Shown one piece after another: positions 21,301 to 33,100 of a DNA stretch of 64,000 nt. Source of the DNA: Polytrichum commune (lineage: Eukaryota > Streptophyta > Polytrichopsida > Polytrichales > Polytrichaceae). The DNA lies in assembly GCA_950295325.1 (NCBI GenBank), contig OX485806.1, positions 14,508,001 through 14,572,000 on the forward strand, in the 5' to 3' direction. The notes beneath the pieces are model-generated. The model was not told the DNA's origin. It worked only from the letters and a program-made list of their open reading frames with translations, and did not search any database. A program made the position numbers and the translations under genes. The stretch's first letter is position 1; the number at the start of each line of letters is the position of its first letter.

Positions 21301-21634
21301 AACAGGGTTTTGGAGGGCACCCGAGATACTGCTTGCGGTCAAGAATCACGATGTGCATGAGAAGCCTCACTTGTTCTCGCAGAAAGCTGATGTATATAGC
21401 TACGCGATGACGTGTTATGAGATTTTGACAAGCCGAATTCCGTTCGAAGGCACTCGTGCCTCAGATTATGATGTTGTCCTCCGTGGAGACCGTCCCAAAT
21501 TACCCACGAGCACGAAACCTTGGATCAAGACGTTGTTGAGTAGGTGTTGGCATCCTGACCCCTCCGAACGGCCAATGTTTCAAGAAATAGTAGAGACTAT
21601 CCAAACATCCTTCAAAGATTATTCCGGTTACTGA
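18305..21634 (+). CDS. Protein kinase (TKL/tyrosine-kinase-like), two exons 18305-19110 and 20989-21634
   Basis: Predicted 483 aa. Exon 1 starts at ATG 18305 and ends at 19110 with a consensus donor (CAG/GTGAGT). Exon 2 is best begun at 20989 after AACAG, which keeps the frame (phase 2) and joins NDGR to FAFRLW. An alternative acceptor at 20921-20922 would add about 22 unkinase-like residues. The first ~190 residues are Ser/Pro-rich and then acidic with a short helical, coiled-coil-like stretch. The kinase domain follows: Gly-loop LAEGAQAEVFEG, Lys in WVLKVYKEG (residue ~224), catalytic loop HRDLKASNVLI, DFE in place of DFG (VADFECS), the APE region FWRAPEIL, and SYAMTCYEILT, with a C-lobe ending in CWHPDPSERPMF. 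It phosphorylates Ser/Thr/Tyr on unknown targets. The intron (19111-20988) is full of repeats and decayed exon copies. The HRD and Lys residues are present, so activity is plausible. Confidence 0.8.
19275..19655. repeat. GC-rich inserted element in the kinase intron
   Basis: A ~380-bp block far richer in G+C than its surroundings, split by a short AT-rich spacer (19434-19470). The left end (GCGCACATGAGCGCCCAC) and right end (CCGCCCATGTGCGTGG) are imperfect inverted repeats. Inside are hairpin-prone runs such as CCAGGCTAGCCTGG and GCCCCCCCGCCGG. It is probably a foldback or MITE-like insertion; no coding sequence was recognised. Confidence 0.45.
19664..19888 (+). repeat. Rep-A MITE-like repeat, copy 2 (in kinase intron)
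   Basis: This 225-bp copy begins CCGGGGAGA and ends AACTTCCCGG, an inverted-repeat pair. The interior includes ATGAACCGGTTGAG, AGGAATCTATGGAATATACC, GTCAACATGTAACC and TGCCCAAAAAC, the marks used to find the other copies. Confidence 0.7.
20111..20262 (+). pseudogene. Decayed copy of the 3' end of kinase exon 1
   Basis: It aligns along its length with 19005-19160, including the splice-donor region and the following intron start (GGGTCCAATAA, ATTTGTATCTTGTCAG). The differences are mostly C-to-T or G-to-A. For example, ACTTGCAGCGGCAGTGG in the exon is ACTTGTAACGGTAGTGG here. It lies inside the intron of the live gene and is not expected to be translated. Confidence 0.7.
20395..20475 (+). pseudogene. 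Second, shorter decayed copy of the exon 1 end
   Basis: It repeats GTAACTTGTAACGGTAGTGG, an ATCCTTGAACATGGAGGA block and CAACAATACGGCGGA, matching both 19005-19080 and the first relic at 20111. It is closer to the first relic than to the exon, so it probably arose by a further local duplication. Confidence 0.6.
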
Positions 21635-21669
21635 AGCTTTGGCAAACATTCCATCTGGGGACAAGGGTT

Positions 21670-22045
21670 TTGAGGTATGCAGGTATTAGTTGGTTACTTC
21701 TCTTAATCGCACCCCTGTTTTTGCTTCGTGTGTGGTCCGGTGAGGATCAAAGAACAAACACCACAAGAACACATGTTTAAAAGAGACTGGACGACGGAAT
21801 CAAGCTTTATTTATTACTCAACACTCAATAGTGGAACGCCAGTGGGAGGACCTATGTATTTAGTTAAGGTAAGGAATCAACAAACACGCACTTCTGGTAG
21901 GCAATGGGCAGAGCTAAATCAGCAGAGGTTCAATTTTCAATTCGATGTTTGCTGATGTTACATTGCAGATTTGCTAATGCAACACAAGTTCTGTTGTGTG
22001 AATCTCATGGGTATAAGTTAGAGAAATATGGAAAACAACAGATAC
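21670..22045 (-). repeat. Rep-B dispersed repeat, long copy
   Basis: Inverted relative to the copy at 17110. It shares with 40200-40710 both the Rep-B core (GTGAGGATCAAAGA, ACTCAACACTCAAT) and an extension (TTGCTAATGCAAC-CAAGTT and GTTGTGTGAATCT). Non-coding. Confidence 0.6.
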
Positions 22046-22245
22046 CTTGTGCAGGGCACCAGATATACAGCTTGCTGTCAAGAATCATGTTGTGCATGAA
22101 AAGCCCCATTTGTTCACTCTGAAATTTGTACATTGAATCTAATGAATGTAGCTATGGAAAAAGAAATCGACTGGCCGTATGTCATCTGAAGGCGCCTGAG
22201 CCACAAATTATGATGCTGCTGTTCATGGTGATGGACCCAAATACA
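22046..22245 (+). pseudogene. Decayed copy of kinase exon 2
   Basis: It aligns with 21313-21500 of exon 2. GGCACCAGATATACAGCTTG matches GGCACCCGAGATACTGCTTG, TCAAGAATCATG and GTGCATGAAAAGCC match the VKNHDVHEKP codons, and CACAAATTATGATG matches the ASDYDV codons. Frameshifts and many C-to-T changes make it non-functional. With the duplicated 5' flank and exon 1 relics it suggests a second kinase gene once stood here. Confidence 0.65.
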
Positions 22246-22249
22246 GGTC

Positions 22250-25200
22250 TAATGCCTAATATGTTAGTAGGCGGGCGGTGTCGATAACCATAAGGATTTC
22301 TTCAACAAGTTTCTTTCTGATCTCTTAATTACAAAGATTCGAAACAGAGTTTGACAAAAGTTGGACCATACATCTGTTTATATTTGTGGTGAACAGGCTT
22401 ATAAGTGTGGGTTGATAGAATTTTACTTCGATAAATCAATTGTTGGCTTTTAAGATTGACTGCATTAGATCTTTGCCAACAATTGCTATGGGTTTTGCAG
22501 GCAGCTACACTAAATAGTCTTATGAGTGTGGGTGGGAAATGAGTGTGGAAATAGTCAACATGGGCTGCTCTAATTGTCTAGTTGAGGTGGAGACGACATG
22601 GGTCCAAGACCTTGAGTCTTCACTTCAATCTTCCTTGAGACTTGCAGCCAACATCTTACATAAAATAAAACAATTATCTCACACAAAAAGTAACATAAAA
22701 TGAGCACAAAATAAAATATATAACAATTCTCAGCTGATAAGCTGTGTTCATGCGTCGAGTAATAGATTTGAGAATAAAGACTCCGGATGTTGGAGTCCCA
22801 CTGCTTCATACTAAAATAAGTCAAGGTAGCTAAACATAGCTCATCAGTTAAATAATGTTATGTACTCATCCACATCGATATCCTCGAAAGCCAAATATAG
22901 TGGCCAAGTCTAAGGGGCGGTTCACACTATGCCCAAGTTGAGAGGAGAAGCGTCATTTTTCTGGACCAAACTATGTCGAGAGGAGAAGCTATATTCAGAT
23001 TTTGAATATTTTAATGAAAAAAGTTCGGCCTCTCGACCACTAGAACCATAAGGTGGGAGGTGGGCTCTGGTGTAGTGCAAGATAGTTTCCACCTTATGGT
23101 TTCTAGAACTATCAATTAGATCACTGCAGTTCATTGCACATGCTCACATTGCATTTGCACTTCCTCACATCTCTTGCACTGTTAAGTAAGTATTACAAAA
23201 TCGAAAAAAAAACATGTTGTATATATGGCCACTTCATTTGACTCTCAAGTATTTGCCTCTCAAGTTATCAACCTTATTGTGGAGAGTTTTTGAATTTTAG
23301 GGCTTTGCAGACGAGAGGTGTTTGAGGCACAGATTTCTTGCCGAATATCGAGTCTTTGGTCTGCCGCTTCTCATCACGTGGCAGCTTTGAGAAGGTCCTA
23401 AGTTCGAGGTACACTAATTTGTGTTTGTTGGCCATTGACAATATGAATATCATTTTTTCCGAACAAAAAATTAAAGCAATCATGATGAGGTGTTTGTTGC
23501 AAGCCATTCTACTGACATACAAACCAACATGTGTAAGTACTGAGCAAACGATCGTAATCTTCTGTTGTTCAAGAATCAAAGATTGAGCCTTCAACATGAT
23601 TCTCCAATGCCCATCTGCTCAATTCCTTCCAAAGCATGTAACTGCCGTAATTTGAGATTGTGCCTCCACACTTGCACAGGTGGAACTCTTCAAATAGACC
23701 AAGACATTCATGAACTCACCATAGCCCATGTCCAAATCATTTACTTCATTTTTCAGATTGTACCTTCTGCAAGTATTATGAAAGTTATAAGGCTACAGTG
23801 AAAGTGCTATATTGAGTTTGAATAAACATTTCAAGGACTCGAGGATAACATTTTAGCATTAACTTAGAACCCGAACTTGACCCAGACAAATAGTGGTGGC
23901 TTGTTGGAGCATATGATGCACAAGTGCACATGATGTTATGGATGGGTGGGAATGAGAGGGTAATAGGCGGCGGACTCCACCAGCCTAGATTAACCTTACG
24001 ATCTAGATACCCAACCACTTATCGACCCAAAAATCCATATATAGAATTTTCATAAGTGCATCGGTGTCGTGTATGGGCCAAGCTAAAAGATTAGTAAGAG
24101 ATTTTGTGGAGTTAAGGCATTTGACATTGCAAGCAACATTAAAAATTTATTTGAAGTCAATATTAGTCTTCCAATCTCATCGATGTGTAATTCATATGTG
24201 CCGGTGTCACGTGTTGGTGCGGCATGAGCCAAACTAGCACAAACACATGTGACATGCCAAAGAAACTTCAAAGACATGAGAAATGAGAGAAACGAGAGAC
24301 ATGAGTGTGAGTTTAGTACACACCTTGTGTTTGTTTCTAATTCATATGGCCAATGGCAAAGCAATGTAGATGCACAAATGATGTTTTATATCATTTCCAA
24401 GTACCCATCAGGTCTAGATATTTGCCAAACTATTGATAATCTTCCATCTTGGTCTATAACCATATTACTAATGACGGTAATATGTTGACCTCTCACATCA
24501 CCTCACATAAAGTGATTGATAGATAGATAGATATAAACGCCGGCTCCTAGTGGAGCAAGCATGAATGACAAGCCTCTTTGCCCATAGGCTACTGTTGCTT
24601 GTCCTCATTTCACATACAATTGTTTATGTTTGTATGATGACAATGTCCGATGTGCAATTGTTGTTGCGTGTGCTCATTATGCTGCCACCAATGACCCTCT
24701 AAACCATAATTTTGGACAACAATATTGTTTCCAAAGTAATAGAAGTTGATGATGGCCTGCAAACCTTCAAAATATGGTTGTCATTGGTTCCCCCCCTTGA
24801 TTGCAATGTTGAAATGCAATAGCCTCACCATTAACAATCCATCTTGCCAAGACTGAATCTGCACCCACATCATCTTATAATGATGTATTTGCCTCTTCAA
24901 TGTCCACAAATTGTAGAAAAGCACCTAGATTTGCTGGACTGGTGTAACCATAGTGGCGCCTTCTTCGCGGTTTAATACGATGAGTGAGCCAAAAGCTCAG
25001 CCATGCAAGAAATTGTGCAATCCAACACAGAAAGACCCGGAGAGAGAATTTGGAATATTGGACTCTTTTTTTGTTTGGTGCAGCTGTATTAGTGAAACTC
25101 GAGGAGACATCTGGTTTTGTTGCGTTGCTCTCTGCCAAGTTTCTAAATTGCACGTGTGCTCGAAGGTGGCAATTATTTTTATTCATCCTTCCGGCTTCAA

Positions 25201-26364
25201 TGATGCATGATGATGTGTTTTGGCTGCTATTAAATTTAGGCAACTTTTGATCAATTTTGAGGTTGATCAGACTTGGTTGAGGCTCGATATGATTTCTTGG
25301 GGGAGGAGGCGTGTAGCCGAGTTGCATTGCGTTTCCGGCTGAAGAAAAAGTTTGGTTTGAATGATCCTTTGAAGAATCCGAATCGGCCGCTCAGTTTCTC
25401 TTTCTTCTCACGAGAGAGCGTCAGTTTGTTGAGAAGAGCAAAATAGCGTTGCAACCGCTCATTCTTTCCCATCCCATTCTTCTCATGTCGCCATAACTTC
25501 CCTTTTCACATTTTCAACATGCCTCCTCGTTTGAACTAGATGCATCACGGCATCTTTGAAATATTGAAGATAGTTTGGATTTCTAATAATCTAGTGAATG
25601 TCCTGAACTGTATTGAAAAAGTACAGAAGTCTTTAAATTTCAATAGTTCTAGGCACTACTAATTTATTGCAATTAGCTTCATATTGTAGATTTGTAGCAT
25701 TTCTAAGTTATAAAAGGTGCCTGAAGTTCACATGAATCCAGCTTCTCCAACAATTTATCCTTTGACATGGATTATTTCTCTATGTACAACATATCTTAAT
25801 CGAATTAAAGATTGTTGGAACTTATGTAAATAGTTACCTCTATATTCCATGGAGGAGATTGAAGGACATGGTTCCAAGAGTCACAACCATTTGAAGAGCC
25901 AAAGATCATGCTCATTCACATAACTACATTGAACTTTCAAGAGGATTCCTAAATGCTTTAAGTTTAAGTTGCATACTAACCAATGACCAAGTTATTGCAA
26001 CACTTGATTGGTATTCATCACGATTACTTTTCACATGATAGAGATGCATAAAAAGATATCATTGATGAGATTGTCGATTCTTTATTTATGTTACAAAATT
26101 TTGAACAAATGTGTAATTACATATATAGCAATAACAACATGTATAGTAACCATGTATCATCAATTCACTTATTAAACATAGGCGATAAATTAACCAACTC
26201 TAACACCCATACCCACACACGCATGGTGCTTGGCAAATGGAATACACATGTCAATTTAAATCACATTGACGTTCCTCCTCCTCCTTATTATCTATGTCCT
26301 AAATTGCTCAAGACATTTGATTCCCGAATACATGTACTTCGCCATGATTTTACATGCCAAGTAC
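22250..26364. other. Intergenic region without a supportable gene
   Basis: Only short ORFs are present. The longest, 150 aa on the minus strand at 24875-25327, resembles no family I know and has no clear coding character. A pair of similar 20-bp phrases (GAGAGGAGAAGC) lies at 22940-22990, and a short GATA run at 24518-24533. I see nothing else to annotate. Confidence 0.55.
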
Positions 26365-26437
26365 TTCCGTTGCCGGGATTCGAACTTGGGTCATTCAAGT
26401 GAGAGTTGAGTATCCTAACCATGAAGATTGTAAAACC
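26365..26437 (-). pseudogene. tRNA-Glu(CTC)-like pseudogene
   Basis: Read on the minus strand the 73 bases show the tRNA-Glu D-arm (TGGTTAGGATACTC), an anticodon loop CTCTCAC with anticodon CTC, the T-loop TTCGAAT with 3' stem CCCGG, and the 3' acceptor strand CAACGGA. The 5' acceptor strand no longer pairs and the T-stem has two mismatches (CCAAG against CCCGG). The anticodon stem keeps 4 of 5 pairs, with changes of the C-to-T/G-to-A type. It is a decayed tRNA gene or the head of a tRNA-derived SINE, not a working tRNA. Confidence 0.7.
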
Positions 26438-26638
26438 TCACCGGGATTAAATGAAAAAAGAAATACAAGGCACCAATGGCCGAATCAAGCACAAAGTTGA
26501 AAGAGGGGGATTAAAACCTAAACATACCTAGGAGAGGAAACAAAACTCCTTCCTAGAAACAAGCATGGCTGGCAAGTTAACAAAACCCAAGCCAACTGCC
26601 AATAACATACAACACCTTATAGCACAAATTCAATGTGA

Positions 26639-27365
26639 ACCAAATATAAACAATCTTGCAAGCCAACCAAATGATTTAGAAACTATTAGCCTTTTCATCT
26701 AACTTCTAAGGGAGCCAAGAAGGATCCAAGCCTTAAAGAGCATCACATACCATGATGGCAAAACAATATTTTCCGAGTGATCCACAAATATAAACAATCC
26801 TGCAAACCAACAAAATGACTTGGAAACTATCAAGCCTTTTCATATGACTTCTAAGGGAGCCAAGAAGGATCCAAACCTTGAAGAGCATTACATACCATGC
26901 TGGCAAAACAATATTTTCCGAGTGATCCACAAATATAAACAATCCTGCAAACCAACAAAATGACTTGGAAACTATCAAGCCTTTTCATCTAACTTCTAAG
27001 AGAACCAAGAAGTATCCAAGCCTCAAAGAGCATCACATACCATGCTGGCAAAACAATATTTGCCGAGTGATCCACAAATATAAACAATCCTGCAAACCAA
27101 CAAAATGACTTGGAAACTATCAAGCCGTTTCATCTAACTTCTAAGAGAACCAAGAAGTATCCAAGCCTCAAAGAGCATCACATACCATGTTGGCAAAACA
27201 ATATTTGCCGAGTGATCCACAAATATAAACAATCATGCAAACCAGCAAAATGACTTGGAAACTATCAAGCCTTTTCATCTAACTTCTAAGAGAACCAAGA
27301 AGTATCCAAGCCTCAAAGAGCATCACATACCATGCTGGCAAAACAATATTTGCTGAGTGATCCAC
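26639..27365. repeat. 145-bp tandem repeat, five copies
   Basis: The block CATG-TGGCAAAACAATATTT recurs at 26751, 26896, 27041, 27186 and 27331, exactly 145 bp apart. Each unit also has CCGAGTGATCCACA, AAATGACTTGGAAACTATCAAGCC and CTTCTAAG-GA-CCAAGAAG. The first copy is the most diverged. Homogeneous satellite-like array with no spacer structure. Confidence 0.95.
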
Positions 27366-27369
27366 ATCA

Positions 27370-30150
27370 TCATGGGTTTGCAAAAATTCCCAATCTGCCA
27401 TACCCATCATCCCTTCACACTCACTTTGGCACTTCATGGAAAGAAAGTCTGCCAACTAGTGCAGTCATTGGAATGTTGAGCAAGCATCTCAAGATGGTCA
27501 TATGGTCATGGTCCTTAACCCCTAATGTCCTATGCGGCCATAATCTAGTTGTAATAGTTCGCTAGGGCCCCTTTGACACTAGTTCGGATGTTTTTGGATT
27601 GTTTCAACTACTCCTCTTGTTCTTGTTCAAGTCTACTATGTCATGCCATGTGAATAATTTTGATTCACGAGAATTAACTATTTCTGGATTAATTCAAATA
27701 TGGGAGTGTGCTCCCGATTGGTTTACAATGGAACTGGTTCACAAACCAAAACTTGACATTTGTCACATCCACATGTTAGGGGCAACATATCCTAAACATG
27801 CTTTTGTGAATCCCTATGTGCAAATGATTCCCAATTGATCTAAAAAATTTCATGGCACTCAAACGCGACATATCCTAAACTTTTACCATTGGAATTCTTA
27901 TCTCACTTGGCTGGACATGTGTTGGTGGGTGTAAATCCATGTGGAAGGTGTGCAGTTATGACATCAATGCCTCAAATTGCAAAGCTTCTCAGACCATCAC
28001 AAAATATTAGTTCCAAGATTTGCGAGTTGATTGGTGTAGGTATATTGTCCCACTTTTGAATGAGGTAATATTTTGTCATTTGGAGATAATTTGAGTCGAG
28101 GTTCGATCAAAACACCAACCCCAATTTAATTTCCAAATTGTTGCCCCCTTAAGATCACTATTGACATATCTAATATAATCTCCTACATAATAGAACTTCA
28201 ACATTTACAATTTGGACTATGAGTAGCCACGTTTAACTTGCAAACATCTATACAGTTGGATTTATCATAAAAACTCTAGATCTTCAACTATGTTCATGGA
28301 AATTGAGGTCACACTTCTTGGGCAAATTTGATGGAAATTGGGCGTGGGAGGTTAGGGGTCAATGACTATTGTATTTGTTCTTGTCATGGATTGCATTTAG
28401 ATCCTAGGATTTTACAAACTAGAGGCTCTTTGAGCTCCATGGGCTTTCTAAAGTTTTGCTTTATGGATTGTGGCTAAGTTATTATGCTCTTGTCTTTGTT
28501 TGTTTGATACAATCATTGAGTTGCATGCTATAGATGAAAAGAAAAAGAAAAAAAGGAAAAAATGCTCAATGGCTTTGTTGTTCAAAAGTGAAAGTGGGTT
28601 TTTTATGTGATGAAGGTCTATTTAATTCAAGTTTGTATATGCAGAGGAGGCACTTACCACATCAAAGTGAAAAACTTCGTGTAAATACATAAGTCCATTT
28701 TCTAGGGCTTGGGTTTCGTAATGTCTACATATTCTCATCTCAAATCCAAGGCAATGGACTTTCATCTTTGTGAAATGGAGTTTATTTATGTGATTCTAAG
28801 AATATCACTTGGTGTAAGACAACTCCTTGTCTAAGGGCTCTTATTTTTATCATGACTAAAATCCGGATTAATAAGTTGTTAATTTTGTATTTATATGTTT
28901 CGTACCCACAACTGACATGCCTCAACTCTTAAAATAGAGACTTCGTGATCAACTCCCCTTCATTAAACTTCAAGTTCCCACTACAACAATTATTTCATGT
29001 GGTCAAAAACTCTTTCATGTGCATGTCTACCAATGAATATCTCGGGGAGTTCACTGTGATAATATTAGAAAACAACGTGCGGGAAAATATAGGGTAATTT
29101 ATATTCACAAAAGAAAAAACTTAGAATTTTCTTAGAAGTAATATAGGTGAGTATGTATGATAAAAATTGTATTATAAATAATATAGGCTTGATACAAATA
29201 ACGCATATTTTTAAAATATTTGTAAAAATATATCGTAGGATTTAAGGATCCTAGGTTTTTTTGAAATAGGGTGTCCTTTGTGTTCAGAGGCGGGAAGATT
29301 TTGGATGAAAAACTAGGAGTTTTGGTTGGTCTTGTGTTTGTCTGCTTCAAGCAAGATGTTGTAGTATTAACTCTATACCCTTCTACATTATTGCATGGAC
29401 CCTATTTTTGCTTGCTTTGTTGTTGGTGTTTTAATTTTTTTTTTTGACACTCAATACCGTTGTGTTTAATTGTGCGTGTAACTTGATTGAGGAACATGGG
29501 CTGATTTTGTTGTTTGAAACTCTTTATGAACACTCTTAATGTAAAACCTTGATGTGCATTGGATTTTGGTGACTTAGTACTTTGAATGCTCTTAAACCCT
29601 TTGGAGAAAAATCAAATAATTATAATGAACATACCTAGCTTAAAATTAGAGCTTCATCAAATTTAAAAGTAATTATAGGGGCATTTTAAAAACAAGAAAT
29701 TAGCAAATTATATAATAATACGGTACAAAAAATGAAGGATGGATAATTAAATACCCTTGTCACGCACGTGTATACATATATACATGTCTAGTGAACTCCC
29801 CGAGATGAATATACTTTCAAGCATGCACACCTAAAGCCAACATAATGTTCCCTATCATACAGTTGAAACCCCTAATGTAAGGTCATTGTACGTAGTGTAG
29901 GTTTAACCCCTAAACGTTTTTGGAACCCGATTTGCACCTCGCCATACCTATGGTATTTCGAAATTGTACAGCGTAATTTATAACTTGTGATGTGATTTTT
30001 TGGTAGATGGTGATAGCTTGTTGTCTTGCAAGGTTATTCTTCTTGACACCCACACAATGTAGCTTACATATCATCCATTATAAAGAGAGAATAGACAACA
30101 ATATAAACATGGTTGAAAGCATTAAGGGTCAAAGGGTCAATGTTGGTTCC
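27370..30150. other. Intergenic region; contains one member of a two-copy repeat (28423-28700)
   Basis: No gene recognised. The segment 28423-28700 is a diverged direct copy of 59330-59600. Shared marks are TTGTGGCTA, GCTCTTGTCTT-GTTT, TTTGATACAATCATTGAGTTGCATG, CACATCAA-GTGAAAA and AAATACAT-A-TCCATTTTC. The remainder is AT-rich and unremarkable. Confidence 0.55.
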
Positions 30151-30162
30151 GGGCATACGTAC

Positions 30163-33100
30163 CAGTGTTGGACCAATATCAAAATTTTGCGATACCAACC
30201 TAGTACCAATATCAGATATTTATGAAATTTCAGCCGGGTTGGATCCCAAGTATCACAAGAATCGTATTTTTATAGATATGGTATGAGTATGAGTATCAAT
30301 CTTGTGAAAATAAAGCGTATAGGTATCAATATTGAGTATCATGATAGTGATACCAGTGGAGTATGCACAATGGTATGGTATTGTATTGTTTTACCTTTTT
30401 ACCTTTTTCCTTTTAGAGACCTATTTTCCACTTCAAAATCAAGGTGTCGAATAAAACAAAAATCACTTGAATGTACTTGCAGTCAAGTAGAAAATACAAA
30501 AAATCACGAAGATTGCAAGGAAGAATCGAATGAAAACATGATGGTTGATTAAGAATGAATTGCATGGTTATGAAAATATATAGTATGATGGTTCACAAAA
30601 AATTGCCTTTGGTGGTAGATTGTGATGCACATCATGATAGACCAAAGAGGAAATCATAACACAACAATCACCATGCACTCTAATTCTCAAAATATCCTGC
30701 CTCCTCTAGCTCATCCTCATGGTCATCAAGGATCTCATGCTCTTTGTTGAGAAATTCCACCACATTTGTAGAAGCCACCTCACATTCACTTCTCGCATCT
30801 GTAGGCCAATTCTTATAAATCATGATAAGACCATTCACATTCGAAAGACCAAGGCGGCAACGGCGCAAACTTGTGAGAACTCCGGCAACACTGAAGATCC
30901 TCTCCGTCTCAATTTGAGAACCAGGGATACCAAGAAATTGCTGTGCCAAATATGCAAGAGTTGGAAACCGAGTAGCATTTGCCTTCCACCATGCCAATGG
31001 TGAGGCTGCCTCCTCAACCGGAATTTGTAGCCGTCGAAATAAAGAAACTTCAGCGACAAGGGTGCCCTCACAAGCTTCCTCCGGAGAAGCTGCATCTCCA
31101 AACAAAATAGAAGACAGAGGGGGTTCTTCAACACGTGTAGCTATTCCACCAGGATGCAACAATTTGTGCACCTACAAAAAAAATTAAGCACAATTTTATT
31201 AGCTAGCACATATGAATCATGGAAACCTATTAATAAACATTTATAAAACATTCACAATATCCTGAACCAATTGAGTCAACTCATAAAACCAATAATAAAT
31301 TACAACTGTCATGCAATCAGCTCCCATAGAAGCCAAGAATGGCACAAAATCCATCCTTATCCTCACCATTCACCCACAACATCAAATGGCCGAACATCTA
31401 CCTACACAAACAGTCAACTATAGTGAACTACACAAGATTGCAAAAGAATTGCACAAAATTGCAAAAGAATTTGGACATCGTACCTTCACTAAATAAGGAA
31501 TGAGCACCTTCTGATCGTACTAGCGTACAATTGCCCGAGCTTTCTCAACTCCTGTGTATGCAATCACACATTCCAGGCCCTTGAAGCGGGGATCTACCAT
31601 CAACACAATCATGTTGTGAGCCTTTTCTGATGTGAATGTGTGGGTGAATGACAGAAAAGGCTTCATGACAAGCATCGCCTCCAAAGACATCTTCGCCCTC
31701 AAAATCTCGAGCTCGGCATCAAAATCGCCGTGTTGAAGCGGAGGGTTCATGTTGCTGACATGGTCGATATGGGCACGAAGCTCCACTGAAATCGCCAATG
31801 CTGCTGCCAGGGCATCCGACAACAACCAGTAGCCCTTTGTCTGATTCAGAACACATTGCTTCACAACCGGATTCAGAGTTTCGGTGACTGTTCGAGCCAC
31901 TGCCCAAGTTACCCCAGTTGGCACTCATGCTTGCAGTTTCAGAGACTGAGCTGCATAGCAAATATTGATTGCATCAGCGTACTCTAAGGTTTCTTGGAAG
32001 AGAATAACCTTCGAAGCAAAACGAGTTTTCACCGGCGTTCTCAACTTCCTCGCTGGTAATCCAGCCTTGATGCAGGCTTTCCTCCATTCCGCCCCTCCCT
32101 TTCCTGATTTCTTTGTCCACGTAATACACGATTGCAATGCACTTTGAGCAGATCTCAATGACAATTCTGTCATATCCCTACAAACTTTGTCATCATCTGT
32201 AGCATATTGACAGGCTTTGGACATGACATGTCCGAAACAAGCTCCAGCATAAGGTTGCTCAATGTCCAGTACATCGCATGAGACCGTGAGCTGCAATGCG
32301 CGCTCAAGTGTAGTCAAATTAGAACCCTCATCCTTGACCCAAGCAATTATTTTTTTTGTCAACTGGAATTCATCTAGCAGAGGTTTAACTATTTCAGCAA
32401 TAGCAAGACCAGAAGTATCATGGGCCTCAAATAAACCAACTGTCACATGCCGCGGTTCCCAGCAATCATCGATAAAGTTAACAACCAACGCAAAAGTGTC
32501 GAAGCCAGCTCTCGACATCCACAAATCAAAAGTAATCGACGCCGTCGCACAGCTCGCGATTGCAGGAAGCACATATCGCTCCATGGTCTTCGAAAGCAGT
32601 GCAGGGATGTGCTCATGCACAAGCGCCTTCCGAGTTGGAAACTTCACCTTTGGATCTCACCGCATCACCAATCGGCGCAGCCAAGGGCTCTCCACCACCG
32701 CCAATGTCTCATAACCCTTAGCAATGAAAAGCACAAGGTCCTCAAGAAAGTGTTTTTGTTGAACATCACCTTTATGATACGACTTCTGTCCGGCGAAAAA
32801 TTCTGTGATGGCCGAAGGCTGCACAGCTTTCCTCTTCTTCGTCTTTTGGCGCGCTGCCTCCGACTCCTCCAACACTGTTACCTTATACCTCTGAAATTCC
32901 GTTGAGTGCTCATTCATCACGTGATTCTTCATGCTTGTCAACCCGTGCAGAGGATTATATTGCAAGACACCCTTTCGCTGGCGTGTCGCACTCCGCGAAC
33001 TAGAAGAAGACGTCGCATTGGTAGGGTGACAGATTGTGCACTTCATCACCTGGATTGCTTTGACGTCAACTTCTGCACCTGGCTCATTCAGTTTGAAGAA

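Noticed and set aside
24875-25327. 150-aa open frame, minus strand
   Set aside because: No family resemblance, no supporting splice or start context, and composition like the surrounding non-coding DNA.
26639-27365. CRISPR-like array
   Set aside because: The 145-bp units are contiguous with no unique spacers; this is a simple tandem repeat in a eukaryotic genome.
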